Origin: Pseudomonadota bacterium
GTDB lineage: Bacteria; Pseudomonadota; Gammaproteobacteria; Xanthomonadales; Xanthomonadaceae
Direction: 5' to 3'
NCBI GenBank assembly: GCA_020161335.1
Contig: JAIUOJ010000001.1
Coordinates: 102,809 to 166,808, forward strand
DNA length: 64,000 bases
Each line of letters opens with the position of its first letter. Positions within the stretch are counted from its first letter, which is position 1. Of this stretch, positions 1 to 8,732 are shown in pieces. Made by a program: the position numbers and the translations under genes. The notes beneath the pieces are model-generated. The model was not told the DNA's origin. It searched no databases and saw nothing but the letters and a program-made list of their open reading frames with translations.

Positions 1-1595
1 CCGGCGACGCCTGCCATGCTGCCGTCCGCACGCAACTCCAGCGTGCACGGCTCGCCATAGACGGTGTTGTAGAGCAGTCGTACGCCTGACATCGCGCGCC
101 GCAGTGCGCGCCCGCGCAGCGGCGCAACCGGGTCCCGGTCAAGCCGGTGCGGCGCTGGCGACAGGTCGTCTCGAAGCAGCCGGGAAAGGGTGCGCACGCC
201 GTCACGGATGCACGCTTCGGAGAGGCTCGTAATGCCCATGCAGAGCGCGTCGTGTCCGTCGTTCAGTCGAACTGGCTCGACCAGCACCCCCACGGCTGCG
301 GCCTGTCGAGCCAGTTCACGCAGATCCACGTTGTCGGCCAGGCGTAGCCAGTAGGCGCTGCCGCCGGGCAGGATACGGATCGATGCCCGCTCGTGCAGGT
401 GGTGGTTGAGTGCGTCGCGCAGCGCAGTACGGCGTCGGCGGAGGATCCGGGCCGTGCGTGCCAGCGCGGCCGAGTAGTGGCCCAGGCCGATGAAATGAGC
501 CCAGGCACGCTGCAGCACCGGCGGCAACACCGCCCCCTGGCTGCGGCGCTGTTGTCGCAAGCGCTCGATCACCGCCGGCACGGTCGCGACCACGCCGGGT
601 GGCTCGCCGCACGACACCGCGCGCACCAGGCTGCTGACGTGAATCACGCGGCCCTCGACGTCAAGCGCGCGCAGCGCCGGCGCCAGGCGGTCGCCGTCGC
701 TGGTCGCCGACGCAGGCGTGTGCTCAACCAGCACGCCGTCCGCGGCGCTGACCGCCTCCAGCAACCGCTGCGGTCGGGTCGATCCGGCTTCGAATGCACG
801 TCGCGCGCTGGTCACCACCACCGCCCCCTGTGGCAGCGGCCTTGCCAATTCCGGATCGAGCGATGAGACATCGGCGCCGCGTTCGCGCATCCGCCGCTCG
901 AAGGTGGCGTCCACGGGCGCCTCCAGCACCACGGGCACGCCGCGTCGTACCAGCAGGTCACCGACCAGCTGCAACGCATGGCGTGCCGACAACGTCACCA
1001 GCAAATGGTCCAGGCCGGCGTCGATCCCGCGTCCCGGCAGGACCTTGCTGCGCAATTCCTCCAGCAGCATGGGGTCGTCGCCATCGCCACTGCCGCGGTT
1101 CCACTCCAGCGCCTCGTGGCGTGTGCTGGCCAGGCGCATCGCCTCGCGCCATTCGACAACCGGCAGAAGCTCCGGATCGATGCGACCGTCGAGGAAGGGA
1201 AATGGGTAAAGGTGCCAGTTGTTGGGGCAGCGGAAGCCACCGTCGTCGGATGGGGCCGTGAGCCGGCCGGCCAGCACGGACTCGCGGCCGGTGGTCGCCT
1301 GGCCGGCGGCGACGCGTCCGACGGGCGTGTCGGAGGCGACGAAGATGCCGCTGCGCGGGCGGCTGACAAGAAGGCCCTCGGCGATCAGCGCGTCGTAGGC
1401 CAGGCCGACCGTGTTGCGCGACACGCCGATGCGCGTGGACAGCGCGCGCGACGATGGCAGACGCCGGCCCGGTCTCAGCACGCCGCTATGGATAGCGTGG
1501 ACGATCCAGTAGCGCAGCTGGTGCTGCAGGCTCAGCGGGCCGGACGGATCCAGCACGATGTTGAGTTCGTCCACGGCGCGCGGCTCGCGTGTCAT
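1..1595 (-). CDS. MocR/GntR-type regulator with degenerate aminotransferase domain (3' end beyond window)
   Basis: The frame reads from an ATG at 1595 down through position 1 with no stop, giving at least 531 residues. The N-terminus is a GntR winged helix (LRPGRRLPSSRALS, VSRNTVGLAYDAL), and a fold-type-I aminotransferase-like domain follows, so this is a MocR-family transcription factor. These normally bind PLP through a lysine in a TFSK-like motif. The aligned segment here reads VSSLVRAVSCGEPPG with no lysine, and the preceding Asp motif (DDYDSEF in relatives) reads EHTPASAT, so the effector domain looks unable to hold PLP. A further C-terminal segment starting near MSGVRLLYNTVYGEPC goes beyond the usual MocR end and resembles the lipocalin-like C-terminal part of MoaF; that assignment is a guess. 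The gene lies 131 bp downstream of gabT on the same strand and may regulate it. Confidence 0.8.
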   Translation of the reverse strand, partial: MTREPRAVDELNIVLDPSGPLSLQHQLRYWIVHAIHSGVLRPGRRLPSSRALSTRIGVSRNTVGLAYDALIAEGLLVSRPRSGIFVASDTPVGRVAAGQATTGRESVLAGRLTAPSDDGGFRCPNNWHLYPFPFLDGRIDPELLPVVEWREAMRLASTRHEALEWNRGSGDGDDPMLLEELRSKVLPGRGIDAGLDHLLVTLSARHALQLVGDLLVRRGVPVVLEAPVDATFERRMRERGADVSSLDPELARPLPQGAVVVTSARRAFEAGSTRPQRLLEAVSAADGVLVEHTPASATSDGDRLAPALRALDVEGRVIHVSSLVRAVSCGEPPGVVATVPAVIERLRQQRRSQGAVLPPVLQRAWAHFIGLGHYSAALARTARILRRRRTALRDALNHHLHERASIRILPGGSAYWLRLADNVDLRELARQAAAVGVLVEPVRLNDGHDALCMGITSLSEACIRDGVRTLSRLLRDDLSPAPHRLDRDPVAPLRGRALRRAMSGVRLLYNTVYGEPCTLELRADGSMAGVA

Positions 1596-1726
1596 TGCGT
1601 GCAGCTCAATCTAACCCCTGTGGTGCCGCGCGACAGGCCGGCGGGCATTCGCGGCTTCTTGGAAAGTAGCGCACTGGATGCGCTCGCGGAATGTCTCGCG
1701 GGTCGTCCGTGTAAGCGCCCACGCGC

Positions 1727-3022
1727 TCAGCCCTCGCTATCGCCCGGCCGGATCAGCGCCTGCTCCAGCAGGCTCATGCCCTCCTCGAGCAAGGCATCGG
1801 AAATCGTCAGCGGGAACAGCAGCCGGACCGCTTCGCCCTGCGCGCCGCAGCCGAGCACGATCAGACCGAGGGCGTGTGCGCGTTTCAGCACGGCCTGGGT
1901 GGCAGCAGGGTCGACGGCGTCGTCTTCGCGCGTGGCAAGCAGGTCGAAGGCGATCATCGCGCCAAGTGCGCGCACGTGGCCGAGCGGGCGCAGATCCTCG
2001 CGTGCTGTCCAGTCCTGCAGCTGCGCGACCACTCGCTTGCCGACCGCGTCCGCGCGCTCGACAAGCCGCTCCTCCTCGATCACATCCAGCACCGCCAGGG
2101 CCGCAGCGCAGGCGAGCGGTGAGCCTGCGTAGGTTCCGCCCAGTCCGCCCGGCGGCACCGCGTCCATCAGTTCGGCGCGGCCGATCACGCCCGACAACGG
2201 GAGGCCGCCAGCCAGCGACTTCGCCACGGTGACCATGTCGGGCTTCACGCCCGAGTGCTCGATGCCGAACATCCGACCCGTGCGCGCGAAGCCGGTCTGA
2301 ACCTCGTCGGCGATGAGCACGATGCCGTATCGGTCGCAGACCTCGCGCAGGCCCTGCAGCAGGGCCTGTGGCGCGGCGTGGAAGCCGCCCTCGCCCTGCA
2401 CCGGCTCGAGGATGATCGCGGCCACGTCCTCGGCGGCCACGTCGGCCTTGAACACATCGTGTAGCGACTGCAGGCTGCGCGCGGCGTCGATCCCGGTGTG
2501 GTTCACGGGGAACGGCAGGTGGTAAACGCCCCCGGGCATCGGGCCGAATCCGTTCTTGTACGGTGCGGTCTTGCCGGTCAGTGCCATCGACATGAAACTG
2601 CGGCCGTGGAAGCCGCCGTTGAAGGCGATCACCGCGTGGCGCTTCGTGGCAGCGCGCGCGATCTTGACCGCGTTCTCCACCGCCTCGGCGCCGGTCGAGA
2701 ACAGGATGGTCTTGGCGGGACCGGCGATCGGCGCCAGCGCGTTCAGGCGTTCGGCCAGCGCGATGTATGGCTCATACGCCGTCACCTGGAACGCGGTATG
2801 GGTGTAGCGATCGAGCTGTGCGCGCACGGCGGCCATCACCTTCGGATGGCGGTGGCCGACGTTGAGCACGGCGATGCCGCCGGCGAAGTCCACGAAACGA
2901 CGCCCGTCGGCATCCCATAACTCGGCGTTCTCGGCGCGGTCGGCGAAAATGGGCATGGCGGTGGCTACGCCGCGCGGGATCGCGGCATTGCGGCGCTGCA
3001 GCAGGCTGGCGTTGTTGGTCAC
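1727..3022 (-). CDS. gabT: 4-aminobutyrate/omega-amino acid aminotransferase (GabT-like)
   Basis: This is a 431-residue class III PLP aminotransferase, the normal length for GabT (about 425). It is expected to transfer the omega-amino group of GABA to 2-oxoglutarate, giving succinate semialdehyde and glutamate in the cytoplasm. Visible motifs are the phosphate-binding STGAEAVENA around residue 109, ADEVQTGFARTG around 238 with the PLP-ring Asp, and TVAKSLAGG with the Schiff-base lysine at 268. No succinate-semialdehyde dehydrogenase gene is adjacent, so the exact substrate (GABA, 5-aminovalerate or another omega-amine) is not settled. A MocR-type regulator follows on the same strand. The ATG at 3022 gives a normal N-terminus. 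Confidence 0.88.
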   Translation of the reverse strand: MTNNASLLQRRNAAIPRGVATAMPIFADRAENAELWDADGRRFVDFAGGIAVLNVGHRHPKVMAAVRAQLDRYTHTAFQVTAYEPYIALAERLNALAPIAGPAKTILFSTGAEAVENAVKIARAATKRHAVIAFNGGFHGRSFMSMALTGKTAPYKNGFGPMPGGVYHLPFPVNHTGIDAARSLQSLHDVFKADVAAEDVAAIILEPVQGEGGFHAAPQALLQGLREVCDRYGIVLIADEVQTGFARTGRMFGIEHSGVKPDMVTVAKSLAGGLPLSGVIGRAELMDAVPPGGLGGTYAGSPLACAAALAVLDVIEEERLVERADAVGKRVVAQLQDWTAREDLRPLGHVRALGAMIAFDLLATREDDAVDPAATQAVLKRAHALGLIVLGCGAQGEAVRLLFPLTISDALLEEGMSLLEQALIRPGDSEG

Positions 3023-3126
3023 GTTGGGGCTCCCTGGAGGCTTGCCAGCCTGCGAGTGCGGCCCAGGCCATCATAGGGCCAGATTCAGATCGTGCTTGGT
3101 ACCAGTTGCCACTGGCGCCTCGACAG

Positions 3127-3145
3127 GTGCGGGTCTTGCCCGCAC
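3127..3145. other. Small perfect hairpin in the gabT-bioH intergenic region
   Basis: Two perfect 7-bp arms (GTGCGGG and CCCGCAC) flank a 5-base loop. The hairpin lies in the 270-bp gap between the divergently transcribed gabT and bioH. There is no T-tract after it, so a terminator role is not supported. The rest of the gap holds a C-rich/G-rich imperfect dyad around 3165-3192 and no convincing gene. Confidence 0.3.
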
Positions 3146-3292
3146 ACTAATGCGTCGGAATCGACCTCTCCCTGCCGTTGGAAGGGGGGAGCAGGTGCCG
3201 AACTCGGGTGGCAGTGTGCCCAGTCGCGACATTCGAACCCTCTTCTCGTTCATCGCCGCGGGCCCGCCATCGCCGCGACAGGACCCCGGCGC

Positions 3293-4078
3293 ATGACCGA
3301 CCTGCACATCGACACCCTCGGACATGGCCCCGACCTGGTGCTGCTGCACGGCTGGGCGATGCACTCCGGGGTGTTCGCGGGGCTGGCCGAGGCGCTGGCG
3401 CCATGGTTCACGTTGCACCTCGTCGACCTGCCGGGACACGGGCACAGCCACGACAGCGCGCTGCCGCTGGCATTGGAACCGGTGGTCGATGCGCTGGTGA
3501 GTCGCGTGCCCAACGCGCTGTGGGCGGGCTGGTCGCTGGGCGGCCTGTTCGCGCTGCACGCGGCGGCGACGCGACCGCAGGCGGTGGACGGCCTGGCGAT
3601 GCTGTGCGCCAGCCCGCGCTTCGTGCGTGGCGACGACTGGCCGCTGGGCATGTCGCCGGAGATCTTCCGTGGCTTCGCGCTCGGGCTGCGCAGCGACTAT
3701 CGCGCCACGCTCGATCGCTTCATCGCGCTGGAGGCCTTCGGGTCCGACGATGCGCGCAGCGAGATGCGCCTGCTGCGCAATGAAGTCTTCTCGCGCGGCG
3801 AACCGGCCGCGCACGTGCTGGCCGATGGCCTGGGCCTGCTCGAAGGCAGCGACCTGCGCGCGTCATTGCCGGCGCTGGCGATGCCGACGCTGTGGCTGGC
3901 GGGACGCCGCGACCGGCTGGTCGATCCGCGCGCGATGCAGGCGGCGGCCGCGCAGGTGCCGCGCGCCGAGGTGCAGGTGGTCGAGCACGCCGGGCACGCA
4001 CCGTTCCTGACCCACGTCGAGGCGGTCGCGGCGGCGCTGATGGCCTTCGCCGCGAACCAGCGGGACGGGCGGCGATGA
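3293..4078 (+). CDS. bioH: Pimeloyl-[acyl-carrier protein] methyl ester esterase BioH
   Basis: This is a 261-residue alpha/beta hydrolase. BioH removes the methyl group from pimeloyl-ACP methyl ester, ending the pimeloyl stage of biotin synthesis. The oxyanion region LLHGWAMHSGVF lies near residue 17, the nucleophile elbow GWSLGG has Ser81, and the charge relay is completed by the Asp in GRRDRLVDP and the His in EHAGHAPF. LHGWxMxxxVF and GWSLGG are typical of BioH rather than of generic hydrolases. The start at 3293 (MTDLHI) matches family length; the open frame runs further upstream but without similarity. The stop overlaps bioC by 4 bp (ATGA), which supports the call through translational coupling. 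bioB and bioF are not next to it here. Confidence 0.9.
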   Translation: MTDLHIDTLGHGPDLVLLHGWAMHSGVFAGLAEALAPWFTLHLVDLPGHGHSHDSALPLALEPVVDALVSRVPNALWAGWSLGGLFALHAAATRPQAVDGLAMLCASPRFVRGDDWPLGMSPEIFRGFALGLRSDYRATLDRFIALEAFGSDDARSEMRLLRNEVFSRGEPAAHVLADGLGLLEGSDLRASLPALAMPTLWLAGRRDRLVDPRAMQAAAAQVPRAEVQVVEHAGHAPFLTHVEAVAAALMAFAANQRDGRR

Positions 4079-5031
4079 GCCTGCCGCGCGGCCCGGTGTT
4101 CGACGCGCGCCAGGTGCGCCGCGCGTTCTCGCGCGCGTCGGGCGGCTATGCGTCCGCGGCCGCGCTGCAGCGCGAGGTCGAGGCGCGGCTGCTGGAGTCA
4201 CTCGACTTCCTCACCACGGTGCCTGGCCGCGACCGGCGCTGGTCGCCCGGCGTCGTGCTCGACGTCGGCAGCGGACCGGGCCACGCTTCTCAGGCAATGC
4301 GCAGGCGCTGGCCGAAGGCGCGCGTCGTCGCGCTGGACCTGTCGCTGGACATGCTGCGCAAGATCGCGCCGCGCCAGGGCCGGGCCCTGCTGGACACGCT
4401 GGGCCTGCGCCTGCCTGTGGATCGCGTCTGCGCCGACCTGTGCGCGCTGCCGCTGGCCGATGCCAGCGTCGATGTGCTGTTCTCCAACCTGTGCCTGCAG
4501 TGGATCGACGACCTGCCGGCCGCGTTCGCCGGCTTCCGCCGCGTGCTCAGGCCCGGCGGCCTGCTGCTGTGCTCGACCTTCGGCCCGGACACGCTATGGG
4601 AACTGCGCGAGTCCTTCGCGCGCGCCGACGACGTGCCGCATGTCAGCCCGTTCGCCTCGATCGCGCAGTTCGGCGATGCGCTGGTGCAGGCCGGCTTCCG
4701 CGATCCCGTGCTCGATCGCGACGTGCTGCTGCGCGGCCACCCCGACCTGCCGGCGCTGATGCGCGAACTGCGTGCGCTGGGCGCGACCAATGCCCTGCGG
4801 GGTCGCCGGCACACGCTCACCGGGCGTGCGCGCTTCGCCGCTGCCGCCACCGCCTACGAACCGCTGCGCGGCGCCGGCCTGCCGGCGACGCAGTCGGCGC
4901 TGCTGCCGGCCAGCTGGGAAACGATCACCGCGATGGCGTGGGCGCCCGAGCCGGGCGCGCCGATCCGCGACGCCGGCGGTGAACTGGCGAGCTTCCCCGC
5001 GGACCGCATCCGCGTGCGCCGGCGCGATTGA
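4075..5031 (+). CDS. bioC: Malonyl-[ACP] O-methyltransferase BioC
   Basis: This is a 318-residue class I SAM methyltransferase. BioC methylates the free carboxyl of malonyl-ACP so that fatty acid synthase can extend it to the pimeloyl ester later cleaved by BioH. The N-terminal FDARQVRRAFSRAS-ASYA-like start and the SAM motif VVLDVGSGPGHAS near residue 60 are characteristic, as is SNLCLQWIDDLPAAF about 80 residues later. The ATG at 4075 overlaps the bioH stop, so the two proteins of the same pathway are translationally coupled. The length is somewhat above E. coli BioC (251), as is usual in xanthomonads. Confidence 0.9.
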   Translation: MSLPRGPVFDARQVRRAFSRASGGYASAAALQREVEARLLESLDFLTTVPGRDRRWSPGVVLDVGSGPGHASQAMRRRWPKARVVALDLSLDMLRKIAPRQGRALLDTLGLRLPVDRVCADLCALPLADASVDVLFSNLCLQWIDDLPAAFAGFRRVLRPGGLLLCSTFGPDTLWELRESFARADDVPHVSPFASIAQFGDALVQAGFRDPVLDRDVLLRGHPDLPALMRELRALGATNALRGRRHTLTGRARFAAAATAYEPLRGAGLPATQSALLPASWETITAMAWAPEPGAPIRDAGGELASFPADRIRVRRRD

Positions 5032-5135
5032 CCTTCCTGCGGCGGCGGGCCGGCGCGGCGCGAAGCGCGGCTTCGATTCATCTCCGGCTTCCTACACTCG
5101 CCTCGACCCTGCCCCGATCCCACAAGGCCATCGAG

Positions 5136-5732
5136 ATGAAGCTGCCCGCGATCGCCCTCTGCATGGCCCTGCTGCCCGCGGCCACCACACACGCGCAATC
5201 CAACCGCGTCGACCTGTCCGGCATCGATCCGATGCAGGTCCTCGCCGGCGCGGGCGACGTGTTGCAGCGCGCGCCCGACGGCGACATCGACCGCCTGTTC
5301 CGCGCCGTGCACGTGGCCTCGCGCAACGACGCGGAGGCGCGCGGCCTGTGCGCGCTGTTCGAGCCCGACGCCGACCGCAGCCTGCTGGGCTTGCAGCGCG
5401 CGGCGAACGCCCTGGGCAACGAGAGCCGCCAGCGTTTCGTCGAGGCGGTGACCGCGATCGCCGTCAACGGCCTGCAGGCGCCGCGCCAGTCCTACGACCC
5501 CGCGGTCGGCGAGCAGGCGCTGAAGGCGGCGACCGTGACCGGCATGTTGCTGCACGATGGCTTCCTCGCGGGCCTGGGCGCGACCGGCCGCGACGCCGCC
5601 AGCCGCGGCGCGCGCTGCACCGCGTTCCGCCAGCTGGTGGACGTGCTCAACGATTTCGACCTCGTCCAGCGCGCCGCGGCGACGCGCTTCCTGCTCAGCG
5701 AAGGCCTCGCCCGCTACGGCGGCGAGCTGTAG
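5136..5732 (+). CDS. Exported protein of unknown function
   Basis: The 198-residue product starts at the ATG at 5136, which directly precedes a signal peptide (MKLPAIALCMALLPAATTHAQS, cleavage likely after THA). An in-frame start further upstream would bury the signal sequence. The mature part is helical and Ala/Arg/Asp-rich with two or three cysteines, including one in RGLCALFEPDADRSL and one in RGARCTAF that might pair. I recognise no catalytic motif. It lies about 100 bp after bioC in the same direction and probably has its own start signals. A link to biotin synthesis is not indicated. Confidence 0.65.
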   Translation: MKLPAIALCMALLPAATTHAQSNRVDLSGIDPMQVLAGAGDVLQRAPDGDIDRLFRAVHVASRNDAEARGLCALFEPDADRSLLGLQRAANALGNESRQRFVEAVTAIAVNGLQAPRQSYDPAVGEQALKAATVTGMLLHDGFLAGLGATGRDAASRGARCTAFRQLVDVLNDFDLVQRAAATRFLLSEGLARYGGEL

Positions 5733-5742
5733 CGCTGCGCGC

Positions 5743-6186
5743 TCAGCGCACCTGCCGCAGCCAGTCCTCGAGGTTGTAGTAGTTGGTGACGCGCGCGATC
5801 CGGCCGTTGCCGCCGGCGTCGTCGAAGGCCACGTCGAAGAACGCGCCGCCGGGCAGCACGTAGCGCTGGCCGTTCGCGGGCGGCAGGCCGTCGTCGGCCA
5901 CCAGGTACTCGCCGTGCACCACGTACTCGGCGGCGACGCGCGCGCCGTCGGCGGTGGCCATCACCACGATGTCGAGCAGCTGCTCGCGATAGCAGCGGTG
6001 CATGCGCTGGAGGAAGGCGGCGAACGCGGGGCGACCGGTTTCACGCGGCCCCTCGTTGAGGTCGTGGACCACGTCGTCGGCGAGCAGGCCGAGCATGCCG
6101 TCCCAGTCGCCGCGGTTGAAGGCGGCGTAGTACGCGAGCACCAGTTCGGTGCCGCGGTCGTGCCGGCGGTTGCCGTCGATCCTCAT
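5743..6186 (-). CDS. NTF2-like / SnoaL-type ketosteroid isomerase-fold protein
   Basis: The 147-residue product has the cone-shaped NTF2-like fold signature: an N-terminal helix LVLAYYAAFNRGDWDGMLGLLADDVVHDLNEG, then beta strands with VAAEYVVHGEYLVADDGLPP and a final ARVTNYYNLEDWLRQV. The C-terminal NYYN/LxxWLxQV ending is common in a SnoaL-like group often annotated as isomerase or steroid delta-isomerase. No substrate can be assigned from sequence. It converges with the exported protein that ends at 5732, with 10 bp between the stops. Confidence 0.75.
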   Translation of the reverse strand: MRIDGNRRHDRGTELVLAYYAAFNRGDWDGMLGLLADDVVHDLNEGPRETGRPAFAAFLQRMHRCYREQLLDIVVMATADGARVAAEYVVHGEYLVADDGLPPANGQRYVLPGGAFFDVAFDDAGGNGRIARVTNYYNLEDWLRQVR

Positions 6187-6242
6187 GCCCGCATCCCGAT
6201 CCGATCCGCGCGCGGTCCGCGCCGGGACGATGATACCGGCGC

Positions 6243-6860
6243 TCAGTGCGGCGCGACCACCAGGTCACGGTGGAAGAAGTACACCTCGCGCATCAGGAAG
6301 CCCCAGCGCGTGCGCAGCGAGCGGAACCGCGAGTTGGGCGTGGGCGAGCCGACCGCGTCGATCCCCAGCTGCCGGCACAGGCGCAGCGCGCGCGCCATGT
6401 GCAGCGGGTCGCTGACCACGATCACCCGCTTGAGCCCGTGCTCGAGCATCAGCCGGCGCGCTTCCAGCAGGTTCTGGTAGGTGGTCTGCGAGGCCGACTC
6501 GATCAGGATCGCGTCCTGCGGGATCCCGGCGCGGATCGCATAGCGCCGCGCCACCTGCGATTCGGCGAAGCGCGCGCCGCCACCACCGTAGCCGCCGGTG
6601 AAGATCAGCGTGCCGGCGAGGCCTTCGCGGTAGAGGTCGAGGCCGTGCTCGATCCGCGCCTTGAACACCGGCGAGGGCACCGCGTCGTAGGCGGCAGCGC
6701 CGAGCACGACGATGGCATCGGCCGGCCGCGCGTCGTCGCGCTCGCCGACCCAGTGGATCCACGCCGCCACGCCGGCCAGCCACACCAGGCACAGCAGCAC
6801 CAGCCGGGCCAGCGTGCGCCACAGGCGACGCGGACGCGCGGGGGGGGCGCGCCGGCTCAT
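6243..6860 (-). CDS. YdcF/ElyC-SanA family membrane-anchored DUF218 protein
   Basis: The 205-residue product has one N-terminal membrane helix (ARLVLLCLVWLAGVAAWIHW, about residues 19-38) and then a DUF218 domain. The domain begins with DAIVVLGAAAYD and continues with LIFTGGYGGGG and ESASQTTYQNLLEAR, and the conserved VVSDPLHMARALRLC segment lies near its end. Family members (SanA, ElyC, YdcF) affect envelope integrity and peptidoglycan precursor lipid carriers, though their biochemistry is poorly known. The ATG at 6860 overlaps the stop of the upstream dehydratase gene by 4 bp, so the two are coupled, although no functional link is obvious. Confidence 0.85.
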   Translation of the reverse strand: MSRRAPPARPRRLWRTLARLVLLCLVWLAGVAAWIHWVGERDDARPADAIVVLGAAAYDAVPSPVFKARIEHGLDLYREGLAGTLIFTGGYGGGGARFAESQVARRYAIRAGIPQDAILIESASQTTYQNLLEARRLMLEHGLKRVIVVSDPLHMARALRLCRQLGIDAVGSPTPNSRFRSLRTRWGFLMREVYFFHRDLVVAPH

Positions 6861-7819
6861 GGCGTGGCCCAGGGCAGCGCGTCGAGGTCGACGTTGCCGC
6901 CCGACAGCACCACGCCCACGCGCTGGCCGGCGAATCGCTGCGGATGGCGCAGGATCGCCGCCAGCGCGATCGCCGAAGACGGTTCCACCAGCAGTCGCAG
7001 TTGCTCGAGCAGCAGGCGCATCGCGGCGATGCTGTCGGCATCGTCGATCGCCAGCACTTCGGCGCCGAGCTCGCGCAGCAGCCGGAAATTGGGCGCGCCC
7101 AGGGTGCCGCGCAGGCCGTCGCAGATCGTGTCCGGCACCACGTCGGTGACACGCTCGCCGCGCTGCAGCGACTGCAGCGTGTCCGCGGCGCCCGCCGGTT
7201 CGGCCAGGAACAGGCGCACGTGCGGCGCGCGCCCGGCCAGCGTCAGCGCGGTCCCCGCGGCGAGGCCGCCGCCGCCCACCGGTACGACCACGACATCGAG
7301 GTCGGGATGGTCGCCCAGCAGCTCCAGCACCGCCGTGCCCTGGCCGGCGATCACGCGCGCATCGGCGTACGGATGCACGAGCGTGGCGCCGGTGTCGCGC
7401 TGCACCTGCGCGCAGGCGGTCTCGCGCGCGGCGATGGTCGGCGCGCAGCGGTGCAGCACCGCGCCCTCGGCCGCGATCGCGGCGACCTTCGAGCGCACCG
7501 CCCCTTCGGGCACCACCACGTGGCAGGGGATGCCGCGCATCCGCGCCGCCAGCGCCAGCGATGCGCCGTGGTTGCCGGAGGAATGGGTGACCACGCCACG
7601 CGCGGCGTCGGCCTCGGCGAGCGCGAACACCGCGTTGCAGGCGCCACGGAACTTGAACGCCCCCTTGCGCTGGCGGCACTCGGCCTTGAAGGCGAGGGTG
7701 CAGCCGACAAGGGCGTCGAGCGCGTCGGCGCGCAGCACCGGCGTGACCAGCGCGTGGGGGGCGATCCGTGCCGCGGCGTCGAGCACGTCTTCAAACCGCG
7801 CAAGCGTTTCCATGGACAT
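6857..7819 (-). CDS. PLP-dependent threonine/serine dehydratase or serine racemase-like enzyme
   Basis: The 320-residue product is a fold-type-II PLP enzyme. The Schiff-base lysine is Lys56 in KGAFKFRGA, the substrate/PLP motif SSGNHG is at residues 80-85, and the phosphate-binding Gly-rich loop is VPVGGGGLAAG. A late VLSGGNVDL holds the residue that contacts the PLP nitrogen. No C-terminal ACT regulatory domain is present, so this is the short catabolic type. The family includes catabolic threonine dehydratase, serine racemase and threo-3-hydroxyaspartate ammonia-lyase, which cannot be separated by eye. An alternative start two codons in (MET...) is also possible. It is coupled to the ydcF-like gene by ATGA. 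Confidence 0.82.
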   Translation of the reverse strand: MSMETLARFEDVLDAAARIAPHALVTPVLRADALDALVGCTLAFKAECRQRKGAFKFRGACNAVFALAEADAARGVVTHSSGNHGASLALAARMRGIPCHVVVPEGAVRSKVAAIAAEGAVLHRCAPTIAARETACAQVQRDTGATLVHPYADARVIAGQGTAVLELLGDHPDLDVVVVPVGGGGLAAGTALTLAGRAPHVRLFLAEPAGAADTLQSLQRGERVTDVVPDTICDGLRGTLGAPNFRLLRELGAEVLAIDDADSIAAMRLLLEQLRLLVEPSSAIALAAILRHPQRFAGQRVGVVLSGGNVDLDALPWATP

Positions 7820-7944
7820 GGCCAGAGACTAGCCGATCGCCGCGGCAGCGTGTTCAGCGAGGTGCAGGCGCCGCCCGGAACGATTAAGCACGGATTCAAA
7901 GCCCCGGGCCGATGCTGCGGATGTTGTTCGAACAGGGGCTTGCC

Positions 7945-8625
7945 ATGATCCGGAAACTGTTGCTCCCGCTGGTCGCGCTGCTCGCGCTGTCCGGCTGTGC
8001 CAGCGACTACTACTACCGCGGCGACCGTGGCGGCGACTACTACTACAGCAGCCCCCGGTCCTCGTATTACTACGGCGCGCCCTACAGCTCGATCGGCTAC
8101 GGCTCGCCCGGCGGCTGGTACGGCGGCATCGGCTATGGCTATGGATACGGCTATGGCTACGGTTCGCCGTACCGCTACGGCGGCCGCTACGGCTATTACC
8201 CGTATCCGTACTACCCCTATTACCCCCGCCCGCACCACCACTACCGCCCGCCGCCGAGGCCGCCGGGCGGCGGCCAGGTGCCGGACAGCGAGGGCCCCTA
8301 CCAGACCGGCGGCCGCCAGCCGCCGCGCCGGGTGCAGGTCCCGGCGCCGCAGCAGGCCAGCGCCATGCCGCCGCGCGCCGTGCCGGGTGGGGAGGGGCGG
8401 CCGGTCATGCGTCCGCGGATGGACGACGGCGGCCAGGACCGGCCGATGCGCCGGGCCCCGGCCCAGCCGATGGCGCCCTACCAGGCCGAAGGCCGCCCGA
8501 TGTCACGCCCGGAGGCCGCGCCGCGTGCCATGCAGGCCCCGCGCATGGAAGCCCCGCGCATGGAGCGCCGGGAAGCGCCGGTCCGCCGCGAGGCGCCCGT
8601 CCGCGCCCGCCAGCAGGAGGAATGA
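7945..8625 (+). CDS. Gly/Tyr-rich then Pro/Arg-rich lipoprotein
   Basis: The 226-residue product starts at ATG 7945, preceded by AGGGGC at good spacing. It opens with a lipoprotein signal (MIRKLLLPLVALLALSGC, lipobox LSGC). The mature protein begins with Tyr/Gly/Ser-rich sequence (SDYYYRGDRGGDYYY, then GYGYGYGYGYGSPYRYGGRYG). It changes near residue 110 to a Pro/Arg/Met-rich tail with repeats of the type RMEAPRMERREAPVRREAPVR. Low-complexity lipoproteins of this kind are common in xanthomonads and their role is unknown. An upstream in-frame ATG at 7912 would place extra residues before the signal and is less likely. Confidence 0.75.
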   Translation: MIRKLLLPLVALLALSGCASDYYYRGDRGGDYYYSSPRSSYYYGAPYSSIGYGSPGGWYGGIGYGYGYGYGYGSPYRYGGRYGYYPYPYYPYYPRPHHHYRPPPRPPGGGQVPDSEGPYQTGGRQPPRRVQVPAPQQASAMPPRAVPGGEGRPVMRPRMDDGGQDRPMRRAPAQPMAPYQAEGRPMSRPEAAPRAMQAPRMEAPRMERREAPVRREAPVRARQQEE

Positions 8626-8732
8626 GGGCAGAAAGTGCTTGCGTCGGCCTGGGGGCCGGATCAAGCTAACCGGACCTGACCGGTTGCGTCGGATTTCGAC
8701 GTATCCTGTCTGGAACGCCTAGAATTGCGCTT

